The notes: generated by a model not told the origin, from the sequence alone. DNA of 6,438 bases from Methanosarcinales archaeon (GCA_030638625.1 DAOWEE010000020.1:1-6438); one strand, 5' to 3'; counted from the stretch's first letter, positions 1 to 6,438 are shown. Numbers and translations are program-made.

Positions 1-1035
1 GCCCCTGAACCCGTCAATAGTAACAATATCGGCTCCCGCCCGCACTATCCCGCTTGCAATAGCAGCCACGTTGTGCACAGCCGCTATCTTGACCGAAACA
101 GGCTTTTCATAATCAGTAGCCTCCTTGATGGCAAATATCAACTGGGACAGATCCTCAATACTGTAAATATCATGGTGCGGTGCCGGGGATAACGCATCAG
201 TACCTATGGGTATCATTCGCGTCTTTGAAATCTCCAGTCCAACTTTTTCACCGGGCAGATGTCCTCCGATACCAGGCTTGGCACCCTGGCCTATCTTTAT
301 CTCCACAGCCGCGCTGGCCTTCAGGTAATCACTATGTACTCCGAACCGGCCCGAAGCTACCTGCACCATAATACGGCCTGAATAAGGATACAGGTCCTCA
401 TGCAGTCCACCTTCTCCCGTATTCATCAACGTGCCCATCTTATTAGCAGCAATTGCCAGGGACTTGTGCACGTTATGGCTCACAGCACCATAGCTCATGG
501 CCGCAAATATTACAGGTATATCCAGCTGTATCTGGGGAGCAAGCTTCGTCTTCAACTTCAGGTTATTATGCTCGTCACGCTCAAACTCCAGGCGGTTAGG
601 CTTGCTACCCAGGTATGTCCGCAATTCCATGGGTTCCCGCAACGGGTCAATGGACGGATTCGTGACCTGGCATGCATCAATGACCAGATGGTCCCATATT
701 ATAGGATACGGCTTTGGATTACCCATGCCGGTAAGTAATATCCCGCCTGTCTCGGCCTGCTTAAGGGTGTTCTGCCTGATACGTTCAGTCCAGTTGGCAT
801 TCTCCTTGTATACTATGGGATGATTGGTAATCGAAATGGCATTCTCAGGACAGAAAGTAGTACACCTGTGACATGCCACGCATTTGCTGTGGTCAGGAGT
901 AACCTTATCCTTGAATTGCATACAGTCAAAACTGCAATTTAACACACATCGTTTACAACGCCTGCACTGGTCATGGTCGACCTTAACATGGAACTCAGGG
1001 GGTATCTGGGATACCGACGACAATTCTGTTGCCAT
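1..1035 (-). CDS. gltB: Archaeal-type glutamate synthase, FMN domain with N-terminal ferredoxin domain (partial, 3' end missing)
   Basis: Open frame of 345 codons from ATG at 1035-1033 to the window edge; the C-terminal part is missing (family members are roughly 500 aa). Residues 20-65 form a two-cluster ferredoxin domain: C24, C27, C30, C34 and C52, C55, C58, C62 (CVACHRCTTFCP). An FMN-binding TIM-barrel glutamate synthase domain follows from about residue 90, with MGTLMNTGEGG, GQGAKPGIGGHLPG, SPAPHHDIYSIEDL and, at the edge, VTIDGFRG. The family transfers ammonia, released from glutamine by a partner amidotransferase, to 2-oxoglutarate, using reduced FMN fed through Fe-S clusters. The start codon directly abuts the TAA stop of the amidotransferase gene and has a strong ribosome binding site inside that gene's end, so the two are surely co-translated. 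Possible alternative: the synthase component of N-methylglutamate synthase, which shares this architecture. Family assignment is firm; the exact amino substrate is not proven. Confidence 0.94.
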   Translation of the reverse strand, partial: MATELSSVSQIPPEFHVKVDHDQCRRCKRCVLNCSFDCMQFKDKVTPDHSKCVACHRCTTFCPENAISITNHPIVYKENANWTERIRQNTLKQAETGGILLTGMGNPKPYPIIWDHLVIDACQVTNPSIDPLREPMELRTYLGSKPNRLEFERDEHNNLKLKTKLAPQIQLDIPVIFAAMSYGAVSHNVHKSLAIAANKMGTLMNTGEGGLHEDLYPYSGRIMVQVASGRFGVHSDYLKASAAVEIKIGQGAKPGIGGHLPGEKVGLEISKTRMIPIGTDALSPAPHHDIYSIEDLSQLIFAIKEATDYEKPVSVKIAAVHNVAAIASGIVRAGADIVTIDGFRG

Positions 1036-2115
1036 TTATTCCACCTCCTCGTTCAAGGTACCAATGACAGCTTCACCAGCTTTCGGGCTCCAGACAATAT
1101 CCAGGTCAGGTTCTATCTCCCGTATGGCACTCTCTTCAGACGACATGTACAACATATCATCCTTACGCGCGCAGGTCATTGGACGAAGTTTTATCCTGTC
1201 ATTCAATCCCATCATACCCCTGTTGTGTCCAAGTATTATACTATATGGACCGTTTAGCAGAGCTCCGCCATAAACCATCCTGATAGCGGTCATCAATTCC
1301 TTAACCTGTGGTTCCATCCTGTCAATGTTGTCCCAGAAAGGAGCAGACAGGGCCTTGACCACCATTTCCATGGGAATGTTATGCCTGCGTACCAGCAGGT
1401 CAAAAAGATACGCCACGACTTCTGTATCAGTCCTAAGCTCAAGCTTGTATCCGAACATCTCAAGGTAACGCTTGTTAATACCGTATGAGGATATCTCGCC
1501 ATTATGCACGATGCTCCAGTCAAGCAATCCGAACGGGTGGGCTCCACCCCACCAGCCAGGAGTATTAGTAGGGAACCGACCGTGTGAAGTCCAGATATAT
1601 CCCTTGTATTCCTCAAGTTTGTAGAAATGCCCGATCTCTTCAGGATATCCTACACCCTTGAAAGCACCCATATTCTTTCCTGAAGAGGAAACGAATGCAC
1701 CAGGGACATTAGAGTTTATCTCCATGACCTTATTGACCACATATTCCCTGTCTTCCACGAACTCCAGTTTTTTCTCGTCTACATCCAGGAAATATCTCCA
1801 CAATACCGGTGGGTTAGTAATATCACCAAATGGCCGTGTTGGCATGACCTCGTCTTTTTCAACAATAAAATGGTCTTTGATGTACTCATCGAAATTCTCT
1901 TTCGCAACAAGGTCATCAAACATCATATGGAATGCATACTGGTCTGAACGCCTGGGATATATACCATAAGCTGCAAAACCCCCTCCAAGTCCGTTTGATC
2001 TGTCATGCATCAGGGCAATGGAATTAATTATAGCAGAGCCGTCTACTCTATCTCCACTTTCGCACATTAATCCCGATATCGCACATCCGCTGGGTATTCG
2101 CGTATTACATCTCAT
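1036..2115 (-). CDS. Class II glutamine amidotransferase component of archaeal-type glutamate synthase
   Basis: 359 aa, complete. It is an Ntn-type glutaminase that would hydrolyse glutamine and hand ammonia to the FMN synthase encoded next to it. The presumed nucleophile is C11 in PSGCAISG, which would become N-terminal after removal of a 10-residue leader; this maturation is known for glutamate synthases and inferred here. Other class II motifs: SHGRFPTNTPGWWGG at about 177-191, HNGEISSYG at 204-212, RTDTEVVAYLFD at 228-239, LNGPYSI at 288-293 and SSEESAI at 325-331. Length and motifs fit the stand-alone archaeal GltS amidotransferase (COG0067-like) rather than the N-terminal part of a bacterial GltB. 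The ATG overlaps the TGA of the HdrB-HdrC gene (ATGA). The best ribosome binding site, GGAG at 2130-2127, is 11 nt away, so translation probably depends on coupling to the upstream gene. The third classical domain (GXGXG) is not encoded between this gene and the synthase. Confidence 0.92.
   Translation of the reverse strand: MRCNTRIPSGCAISGLMCESGDRVDGSAIINSIALMHDRSNGLGGGFAAYGIYPRRSDQYAFHMMFDDLVAKENFDEYIKDHFIVEKDEVMPTRPFGDITNPPVLWRYFLDVDEKKLEFVEDREYVVNKVMEINSNVPGAFVSSSGKNMGAFKGVGYPEEIGHFYKLEEYKGYIWTSHGRFPTNTPGWWGGAHPFGLLDWSIVHNGEISSYGINKRYLEMFGYKLELRTDTEVVAYLFDLLVRRHNIPMEMVVKALSAPFWDNIDRMEPQVKELMTAIRMVYGGALLNGPYSIILGHNRGMMGLNDRIKLRPMTCARKDDMLYMSSEESAIREIEPDLDIVWSPKAGEAVIGTLNEEVE
1042..1048 (-). 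promoter_or_regulatory. Shine-Dalgarno site of the glutamate synthase gene
   Basis: On the minus strand GGAGGTG lies 6 nt before the ATG at 1035, within the last codons (EEVE) of the amidotransferase gene. It is a near-perfect complement of the archaeal 16S rRNA 3' end and fixes this ATG as the start. Confidence 0.85.
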
Positions 2116-3443
2116 TGGCTCTCACTCTCCTCATCTAATTCTAACAGTATTCTCAGGTCTTTGCTCCCGCTCTTGGGGAGTTCAGGTAATTTTAATTTCT
2201 TTCTCATGGCCGTAGGCTCACCTAGCCGACCAGTCTCCAATAACATCTTGATACCCCCGTCCACACCTTCAGGTGTTATATTCATCTGGTAAGCTAATTG
2301 CTTTAAGCTTTCGAAAACCTTGTTCATTCCAAACTTCTGGGGGCACAATTCAAAGCAAGTATAACAGCTAACACATCGCCAGACATCAGGGCCATTCAAT
2401 ACTTCTTCCAGTTTCCCTGCCAAAATATCACCGATGACCTGGTTAGGGTCGAAATCAGGATTTATCTTGACCACTGGACAATCATCCATGCATGCCCCGC
2501 ACTGGTAACACCTTTCCAGCATATCAAGGTCGAAGTTATTTCTTACGTCCTCCAGGTACGCTGTTCTCTGTTCCCATTTTTCCAAAAACTGTGTGGTATC
2601 AACCCTGTGCATTTTCATCCCCATCTCTTCAGGGGAAAAACCGAAACTAAGTCCCAGCAGTTCAGTCAGATAGATAACAGGCATATCAATATGTTCCCCG
2701 CTTTTTTGCATCAGGTACTGCTTGCTGTCATACTGGGTAAAGCATGCAGGACATGCCATGGTCATTCCATCAGCTAACCGCTGGGTCTCCAGCAGTTTCT
2801 CCCTGGACATGGCAATAGCAGCATCAGATTCTCCAGCCGAGTTCAGGTCACTGCCGCAGCACATCATCTTGGTATTATAATCTACACTCTGGGCACCAGT
2901 AGCTTCCACCAGTGCATCGAACTTGGTAGGACGGTTGGGGTCGTCAAAATGTATAGCACTGCTTGGCCGCACCATATGGCAACCATAGTGTACTGCCAGC
3001 TTCATGCCGGTAAGGGGTCTTACGACCCTTTTCTTTATCTCAGCAGCCGTAACATCGTCATGAAGTACCTGTACAATGTGTTTTATTTTGACCTTGCCAG
3101 TGTATTCCAGGCCGATTCGGTCCAGTTCCTGGTTTACGGAATCCCGCAGGTTAAGGTCCATGTTCAGGTCAGTTGCCACAGCCTTAAAACTGCTGAAACA
3201 GCCATTGCAAGGGGTCAGGATATCCAGTCCTGCTGCTTCTGCCAGTGCCAGGTTGCGAGCACCTGTTACATGCCAGGTTTTACTACCTATGACCTTGGCC
3301 AGGGATTTGGTTGGGCAGCACGTGGTGCCTTCCAGATCGGTTGTCTGTATCCCAAGCTCTGAGAGTACCATTCGGATGGATTTCTCCATGAATGGAAATC
3401 GAGCAGGTATAGTACAACCAAGAAACATCGCATAATGAGACAT
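2112..3443 (-). CDS. hdrBC: HdrB-HdrC fusion protein (heterodisulfide reductase-like subunits B and C in one chain)
   Basis: 443 aa. Residues 1-290 are HdrB: two CCG domains, each expected to bind a noncubane [4Fe-4S] cluster. CCG1 is C10, C42-C43, C79, C82 (LGC, TTCCP, CNGC); CCG2 is C155, C195-C196, C231, C234 (HYGC, MMCCG, CPAC). Residues 300-443 are HdrC: C312, C315, C318, C322 (CYQCGACMDDCP) and C357, C360, C363, C367 (CVSCYTCFELCP), two cubane clusters that would carry electrons between HdrA and the HdrB active site. All ligands are intact. No signal peptide or membrane segment is seen, so it should be cytoplasmic. The order B then C is the reverse of the HdrC-HdrB order in HdrD. Start ATG at 3443 has AGGAG 9 nt upstream and its own promoter. 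It ends in an ATGA overlap with the amidotransferase gene, tying it to glutamate synthase. Its redox substrate is unknown: family knowledge allows CoM-S-S-CoB or another disulfide. Confidence 0.92.
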   Translation of the reverse strand: MSHYAMFLGCTIPARFPFMEKSIRMVLSELGIQTTDLEGTTCCPTKSLAKVIGSKTWHVTGARNLALAEAAGLDILTPCNGCFSSFKAVATDLNMDLNLRDSVNQELDRIGLEYTGKVKIKHIVQVLHDDVTAAEIKKRVVRPLTGMKLAVHYGCHMVRPSSAIHFDDPNRPTKFDALVEATGAQSVDYNTKMMCCGSDLNSAGESDAAIAMSREKLLETQRLADGMTMACPACFTQYDSKQYLMQKSGEHIDMPVIYLTELLGLSFGFSPEEMGMKMHRVDTTQFLEKWEQRTAYLEDVRNNFDLDMLERCYQCGACMDDCPVVKINPDFDPNQVIGDILAGKLEEVLNGPDVWRCVSCYTCFELCPQKFGMNKVFESLKQLAYQMNITPEGVDGGIKMLLETGRLGEPTAMRKKLKLPELPKSGSKDLRILLELDEESESQ

Positions 3444-3452
3444 TGAATTAAG

Positions 3453-3457
3453 CTCCT
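3453..3457 (-). promoter_or_regulatory. Shine-Dalgarno site of the HdrB-HdrC gene
   Basis: AGGAG on the minus strand, 9 nt before the ATG at 3443. It supports this start over the internal Met at residue 6. Confidence 0.7.
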
Positions 3458-3490
3458 AAATTTTTGTGAATGTTGACGCCAGTAGGTAGG

Positions 3491-3505
3491 TCACTAATGA
3501 TGTGA
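3491..3505. promoter_or_regulatory. Short imperfect palindrome just downstream of the TATA box (possible operator)
   Basis: TCACTAATGATGTGA on the plus strand: 4-bp arms TCAC/GTGA around a 7-nt spacer. It sits between the TATA box (3509-3515) and the expected transcription start, where archaeal repressors commonly bind. No regulator can be named, and arms this short can occur by chance. Confidence 0.25.
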
Positions 3506-3508
3506 TTG

Positions 3509-3521
3509 TATATAAGTTTAA
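3509..3521 (-). promoter_or_regulatory. Archaeal promoter (BRE + TATA box) of the hdrBC-glutamate synthase operon
   Basis: In the 185-nt gap between hdrA and hdrBC the minus strand reads GTTAAACTTATATAC. GTTAAA fits the archaeal BRE pattern RNWAAW and TTATATA (3515-3509) is a good TATA box. Transcription would be expected about 25 nt downstream, near 3484-3490, giving a leader of roughly 40-47 nt with a ribosome binding site. A second AT-rich candidate, TTTTATAT at 3542-3535, has a weaker BRE. The promoter implies the hdrBC-amidotransferase-gltB genes can be transcribed independently of hdrBA, although read-through from hdrA is not excluded. Position and motif only; no start-site data. Confidence 0.6.
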
Positions 3522-3612
3522 CTGCCCACCCCACATATAAAATTCAGGTGTATGTAAACTCGAACCCGTAATCCATATTTCAGTTTCCAGGCTCCATGTA
3601 CTCTTTTTAATA

Positions 3613-3628
3613 GGGAGCAGATGCCCCC
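3613..3628 (-). other. Stem-loop immediately after the hdrA stop codon
   Basis: The minus strand reads GGGGGC-ATCT-GCTCCC: a 6-bp stem with one G.U pair and a 4-nt loop. It begins at the base after the TGA stop. The sequence that follows (TATTAAAAAGAG) has no real T tract, so it is not a convincing terminator. It may stabilise the 3' end of the hdrBA message or mark an RNA-processing site. Confidence 0.35.
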
Positions 3629-5863
3629 TCATTTTGACTTCTTAGACGCCTGTTCTGCAAACACATTCAATAGGTTCATAAGCTTCTCGTACTGGGCAGT
3701 CTCTATATGGGAATAACGTAGGGGTTTCTTATGTGAACGAGTCTCTTTTTTCAGAGTATTGAACAAAAGTTTAGAACGCCCTGTGAGTTTCTCATCAGTA
3801 GTACCTTCAATCAGCATAATCCCGCTGGCCCCGTTCTCAAGAGCATTGTTAGCAAGTTCAGCATTTACAATGTGGATACTTGGCACCTGCACGAACCTGA
3901 TAAGGGGTGAGTATTCCTTCCTGTTCACACCTGCAAGGTCCGCAGCCGCATATGCAGCCTGGTCAATGAACACAATAACGCCGGGACCGGCTGCCAATAT
4001 GCCACCCACCTGGGATTTAAGCTGGTCATACCGGTAATTCTGTACCTCAATTGCACCGGATGGACAAACAGCTCCACATACACCACACCCCGTACATGAA
4101 AGTGCTTCCAGTACAGGTGTGCCATCGCCTGATAACGCATCATAAGGACATTCACTGATACAGGTACCGCACTGCTGGCATGCGTCTGATATCACTGGTT
4201 TTTCAGGTGATATGTTGATTTGACCCTTGCCCAGGAACTGCCCTACCTTATGGGCAGCGCTGATGCCTTCGGTCACTGAATCATGGATGTCTTTCGGACC
4301 CACCGCACAACCTGCCACATACACACTGGGGTTCAGGGAACTGACCGGGTCTATTTTCACATGCTTCTCTTCAATAAAGCCGTCATCTCCCTGTGGGATA
4401 TTCAACATCCTGCTCAACTGGTCTGCTCCTTCGGCAGCCTCAAGTGAGGGGCACAGCACAACCATATCAAAGGTGTCAGATTCACGTGATTGCAACAGGG
4501 TATCCTCATAGTTCAGCAGCAGTCCTTCATCAATGGGATCAATCCTGGCCACCCTGCCCCTGATGAAATGAACACCCTTCTCCTGGGTGTGCTCGTGCAT
4601 CTCTTCCATCCGCCGTCCGGCAGAGCGCATGTCAATATAGAATATGGTCACATCAGCATCCTTGTTCATCTTCTTGACAAGCTGTGCCTGTTTCTGGCCA
4701 TACAGGCAGCATACCTTGCTGCAATGCTTGTTGTACCGGTTAAAGTCACGGCTGCCCACACACATAATAAAAGCCACTTTTTCGGGCTTGTTACCATCGG
4801 ATTTCATAAGACGCATGCCGGTCTTGCTCTTGGCAGACAGCATGTCCTCGAACTCAATGGCAGTGATAACGTCAGGATGCCAGTAGTTGTATTCCTCTAT
4901 CCTGGCCGGGTCAAAGGGTTTGAAACCTGTGGCCAGGACCACACTTCCTACATTGACTTCAATATTCTGCCCCTCATCTTCCAGCTTTATGGCATCGGCA
5001 GGGCAGGCTTTAATGCAGGCCTTGCAGTCAATACATTTCTCCATATCAATGATATAAGCCTGGGGAATAGCCTGGGCAAAGGGCAGATATATGGCATCTT
5101 TGCGGCATTTTGCAGCACACCGACCGCATGAAGTACACAGTTCGGGATCCACGTATCTGGGTTTTTGCCTTAGCGTGATAGTATAATCTCCCACATTTCC
5201 TTCCACGCTCTCAACATCAGTGGATGTGAGCATGGTAATGTTCGGGTGGTTATGGACCGCCACCATCTTGGGTGTCAGAATGCATTGCGAACAGTCAAAG
5301 GTCGGGAATGTCTTGGACAGCCCTATCATGTGTCCGCCGATAAAAGGCTCTTTTTCAACCATGACCACCTCATGGTCGTCTGCCAGTTCCAGGGCTGTGG
5401 TGATACCGGCAATGCCTCCCCCCACGACCAGCACTCTGTCAACCAGGTCTTTCTTTATGGTATCCAGGGGCTTCAGTGTCCCCATTCGATTCACCGCACC
5501 CAGGATAAGCCCCCTGGCCTTGCGAGTGGCTTCATCTTCATCCGGGTGTACCCAACTGCACTGCTCCCTAACATTGGTAATCTCAAGCATCAGTGGATTG
5601 ATGCCAGCCTTCGCAGCCATGGACCTGAAGGTGTCCAGATGCAACTTTGGCGAACATGAGCCTATGGCCACCCTGTCCACCTTACCGTCCTCGATATCCT
5701 GCTTGATCTGACCCTGCCCGGCACTGCTGCACAGGTAGTCCTGGATATTGACATCAGATACACCCGGCAGTGCAGCCACTTCATCAGCAATGGACTGCAC
5801 ATCCACTACGTCGCCAATATTACCGCCGCAACGGCAGAGGTACACACCAATATTCCCACTCAT
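3629..5863 (-). CDS. hdrA: HdrA, FAD/Fe-S subunit of soluble heterodisulfide reductase, with a C-terminal cysteine-free MvhD-like domain
   Basis: 744 aa, longer than the usual ~650-aa HdrA. N-terminal domain (1-135): C10, C12, C45, C70, C102 in the typical settings CRCGGNI, LCSS, GSCSPKLH and REQCSWVH. FAD domain: VVGGGIAG at 146-153 and FDCSQCILTPKMV at 189-201. Inserted ferredoxin: C243, C246, C249, C253 and C277, C280, C283, C287. Then the HdrA-typical CVGSRD (368-373) and CSKVCC (381-386), and a C-terminal ferredoxin: C562, C565, C568, C572 and C590, C593, C596, C600. In the family the FAD splits electrons between a low-potential ferredoxin path and HdrB/HdrC. Residues 625-744 resemble MvhD (YAAADLAGVNR parallels the family's YAGADLAGVSR) but contain no cysteine, so they cannot bind MvhD's [2Fe-2S] cluster. 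The HdrA-MvhD fusion recalls Methanosarcina HdrA2. The start has GGGGGTGA 4 nt upstream and overlaps hdrB by ATGA. Confidence 0.95.
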   Translation of the reverse strand: MSGNIGVYLCRCGGNIGDVVDVQSIADEVAALPGVSDVNIQDYLCSSAGQGQIKQDIEDGKVDRVAIGSCSPKLHLDTFRSMAAKAGINPLMLEITNVREQCSWVHPDEDEATRKARGLILGAVNRMGTLKPLDTIKKDLVDRVLVVGGGIAGITTALELADDHEVVMVEKEPFIGGHMIGLSKTFPTFDCSQCILTPKMVAVHNHPNITMLTSTDVESVEGNVGDYTITLRQKPRYVDPELCTSCGRCAAKCRKDAIYLPFAQAIPQAYIIDMEKCIDCKACIKACPADAIKLEDEGQNIEVNVGSVVLATGFKPFDPARIEEYNYWHPDVITAIEFEDMLSAKSKTGMRLMKSDGNKPEKVAFIMCVGSRDFNRYNKHCSKVCCLYGQKQAQLVKKMNKDADVTIFYIDMRSAGRRMEEMHEHTQEKGVHFIRGRVARIDPIDEGLLLNYEDTLLQSRESDTFDMVVLCPSLEAAEGADQLSRMLNIPQGDDGFIEEKHVKIDPVSSLNPSVYVAGCAVGPKDIHDSVTEGISAAHKVGQFLGKGQINISPEKPVISDACQQCGTCISECPYDALSGDGTPVLEALSCTGCGVCGAVCPSGAIEVQNYRYDQLKSQVGGILAAGPGVIVFIDQAAYAAADLAGVNRKEYSPLIRFVQVPSIHIVNAELANNALENGASGIMLIEGTTDEKLTGRSKLLFNTLKKETRSHKKPLRYSHIETAQYEKLMNLLNVFAEQASKKSK

Positions 5864-6438
5864 GCCTTCACCCCCAGTATATTCCCGGACTTGATGAAAT
5901 TCATGTCCAGGCCTATATCCTCTGGTGAATAACCCAAAGCCAGTGCCAGTAGCTGCATGTAGTGCAGTACAGGAATATTATATTCATTACCGGTTTTGTC
6001 TTTCACCTCAATTTGCCCGAAGTCCAGTTGCAAATGGCAGAATGGACATGCGTTCACAATAACATCGGCACCGGCTTCTGCAATTTTCTTGAATTTATGT
6101 TCGGCCAGGTCCAGTGACTTGTCAAGCAGGGCTGAGCGCACACCGCCGCCCGCACCGCAGCAGGCCATCTTATCAGCATAATCAATACTTGTGGCCCCGG
6201 TTGCCTCCACAAGTTCATCAAAGAAGGTGGGTTTTTCCACAGAACCCAGTTCCCTCTCCCTGGATGGTTTTATCAAATGACAGCCGTAATGGACAGCCAC
6301 TTTCAGGTCCAGGGGCTTTGTCACTTTATTCACCACTCCTTCAACCCCCACTTCCCTGGACAAGAACTCCACTATATGCCTTACATCTGAGGTTCCTTTG
6401 AATTTCATGCTAATATCCTCAAGGTGCTTGTTGGTCGC
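5860..6438 (-). CDS. hdrB: HdrB, heterodisulfide reductase subunit B (partial, 5' end missing)
   Basis: The frame stays open to the window edge. The first Met in view (6408) is internal, because homologous sequence (TNKHLEDIS) continues upstream of it and a normal HdrB has about 100 more residues there. The missing part would hold the first CCG domain. The second CCG domain is complete: counting from that Met, C43 (HYGC), C83-C84 (ACCGAGGG), C121 and C124 (NACPFCHLQ), predicted to bind a noncubane [4Fe-4S] cluster where disulfide reduction takes place in known HdrB. The C-terminus (PVLHYMQLLALALGYSPEDIGLD) is typical of the family. It ends in an ATGA overlap with hdrA, so the two products should be made together; an hdrC upstream is expected but not visible. 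It is clearly divergent from the HdrB half of the fusion gene at 2112-3443, so it is a paralogue and not a recent duplicate. Confidence 0.93.
   Translation of the reverse strand, partial: ATNKHLEDISMKFKGTSDVRHIVEFLSREVGVEGVVNKVTKPLDLKVAVHYGCHLIKPSRERELGSVEKPTFFDELVEATGATSIDYADKMACCGAGGGVRSALLDKSLDLAEHKFKKIAEAGADVIVNACPFCHLQLDFGQIEVKDKTGNEYNIPVLHYMQLLALALGYSPEDIGLDMNFIKSGNILGVKA
5868..5875 (-). promoter_or_regulatory. Shine-Dalgarno site of hdrA
   Basis: GGGGGTGA, 4 nt before the hdrA ATG at 5863 and inside the last codons of hdrB (LGVKA). It differs at one base from the ideal GGAGGTGA and confirms the start in the ATGA overlap. Confidence 0.75.

Noticed and set aside
1293..1616. Second minus-strand open frame inside the amidotransferase gene
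   Set aside because: It lies out of frame within a gene whose motifs are continuous through the region; it is a shadow, with no sign of a frameshift.
2112..3443. Calling the fusion HdrD
   Set aside because: HdrD has HdrC at the N-terminus and HdrB at the C-terminus and pairs with membrane HdrE; the order here is reversed and no HdrE is in view.
3613..3628. Intrinsic terminator after hdrA
   Set aside because: The stem is short and is not followed by a T tract on the minus strand, so only a stem-loop is reported.
4490..5131. Long plus-strand open frame (213 codons), with others opposite hdrA, hdrBC and the amidotransferase gene
   Set aside because: They lie antisense to genes with full-length family motifs, show no recognisable domain, and arise from the composition of the opposite strand.
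3629..5863. QmoA or another sulfate-reducer HdrA-like flavoprotein
   Set aside because: The N-terminal cysteine domain, two ferredoxin modules, MvhD-like tail and adjoining HdrB fit full HdrA; no QmoB, QmoC or Apr genes are present.
6406..6408. ATG at 6408 as the true start of HdrB
   Set aside because: The frame continues upstream to the window edge with HdrB-like sequence, and starting here would delete the first CCG domain, so the gene is treated as partial.

Overview
The window reads as part of an archaeal chromosome from a strict anaerobe that uses soluble heterodisulfide-reductase (Hdr) chemistry. Every gene lies on the minus strand, so transcription runs from position 6438 towards 1. 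The archaeal assignment rests on three things: HdrA, HdrB and HdrC modules; a glutamate synthase split into separate archaeal-type glutamine amidotransferase and FMN-domain genes; and a TATA/BRE-type promoter with Shine-Dalgarno leaders. The HdrA with a C-terminal MvhD-like extension recalls the HdrA2 type of Methanosarcinales. A methanogen, an ANME archaeon or a close relative (possibly Archaeoglobales-like) is therefore most likely, but the species cannot be told from sequence alone.

Layout in transcription order. (1) 6438-5860 is the C-terminal part of an HdrB whose start lies outside the window. (2) 5863-3629 is a long HdrA of 744 aa that overlaps hdrB by an ATGA. It carries an N-terminal cysteine domain, an FAD domain, four ferredoxin-type cluster motifs and a C-terminal MvhD-like domain without any cysteine. 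(3) 3628-3444 is the only intergenic gap. It holds a BRE/TATA promoter for the next genes, a small palindrome just downstream of the TATA box, and a stem-loop directly after the hdrA stop. (4) 3443-2112 is a single polypeptide joining HdrB (first) to HdrC (second). (5) 2115-1036 is the glutaminase (Ntn amidotransferase) component of archaeal glutamate synthase, overlapping the previous gene by an ATGA. (6) 1035-1 is the FMN-domain glutamate synthase with an N-terminal 2x[4Fe-4S] ferredoxin domain. It starts right after the amidotransferase stop codon and is cut off by the window edge.

How the parts may work together. HdrB and HdrA upstream look like the core of a soluble flavin-based electron-bifurcating or -confurcating Hdr complex. 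The second transcription unit tightly couples an HdrB-HdrC fusion to a ferredoxin-domain glutamate synthase. This suggests, as inference only, that electrons pass between a thiol/disulfide-type Hdr module and glutamate synthesis, or that an Hdr complex supplies the reductant for glutamate (or a related amino acid) formation. The most notable points are the B-then-C fusion order (opposite to HdrD), the cysteine-free MvhD-like tail on HdrA, and the Hdr-glutamate synthase operon.
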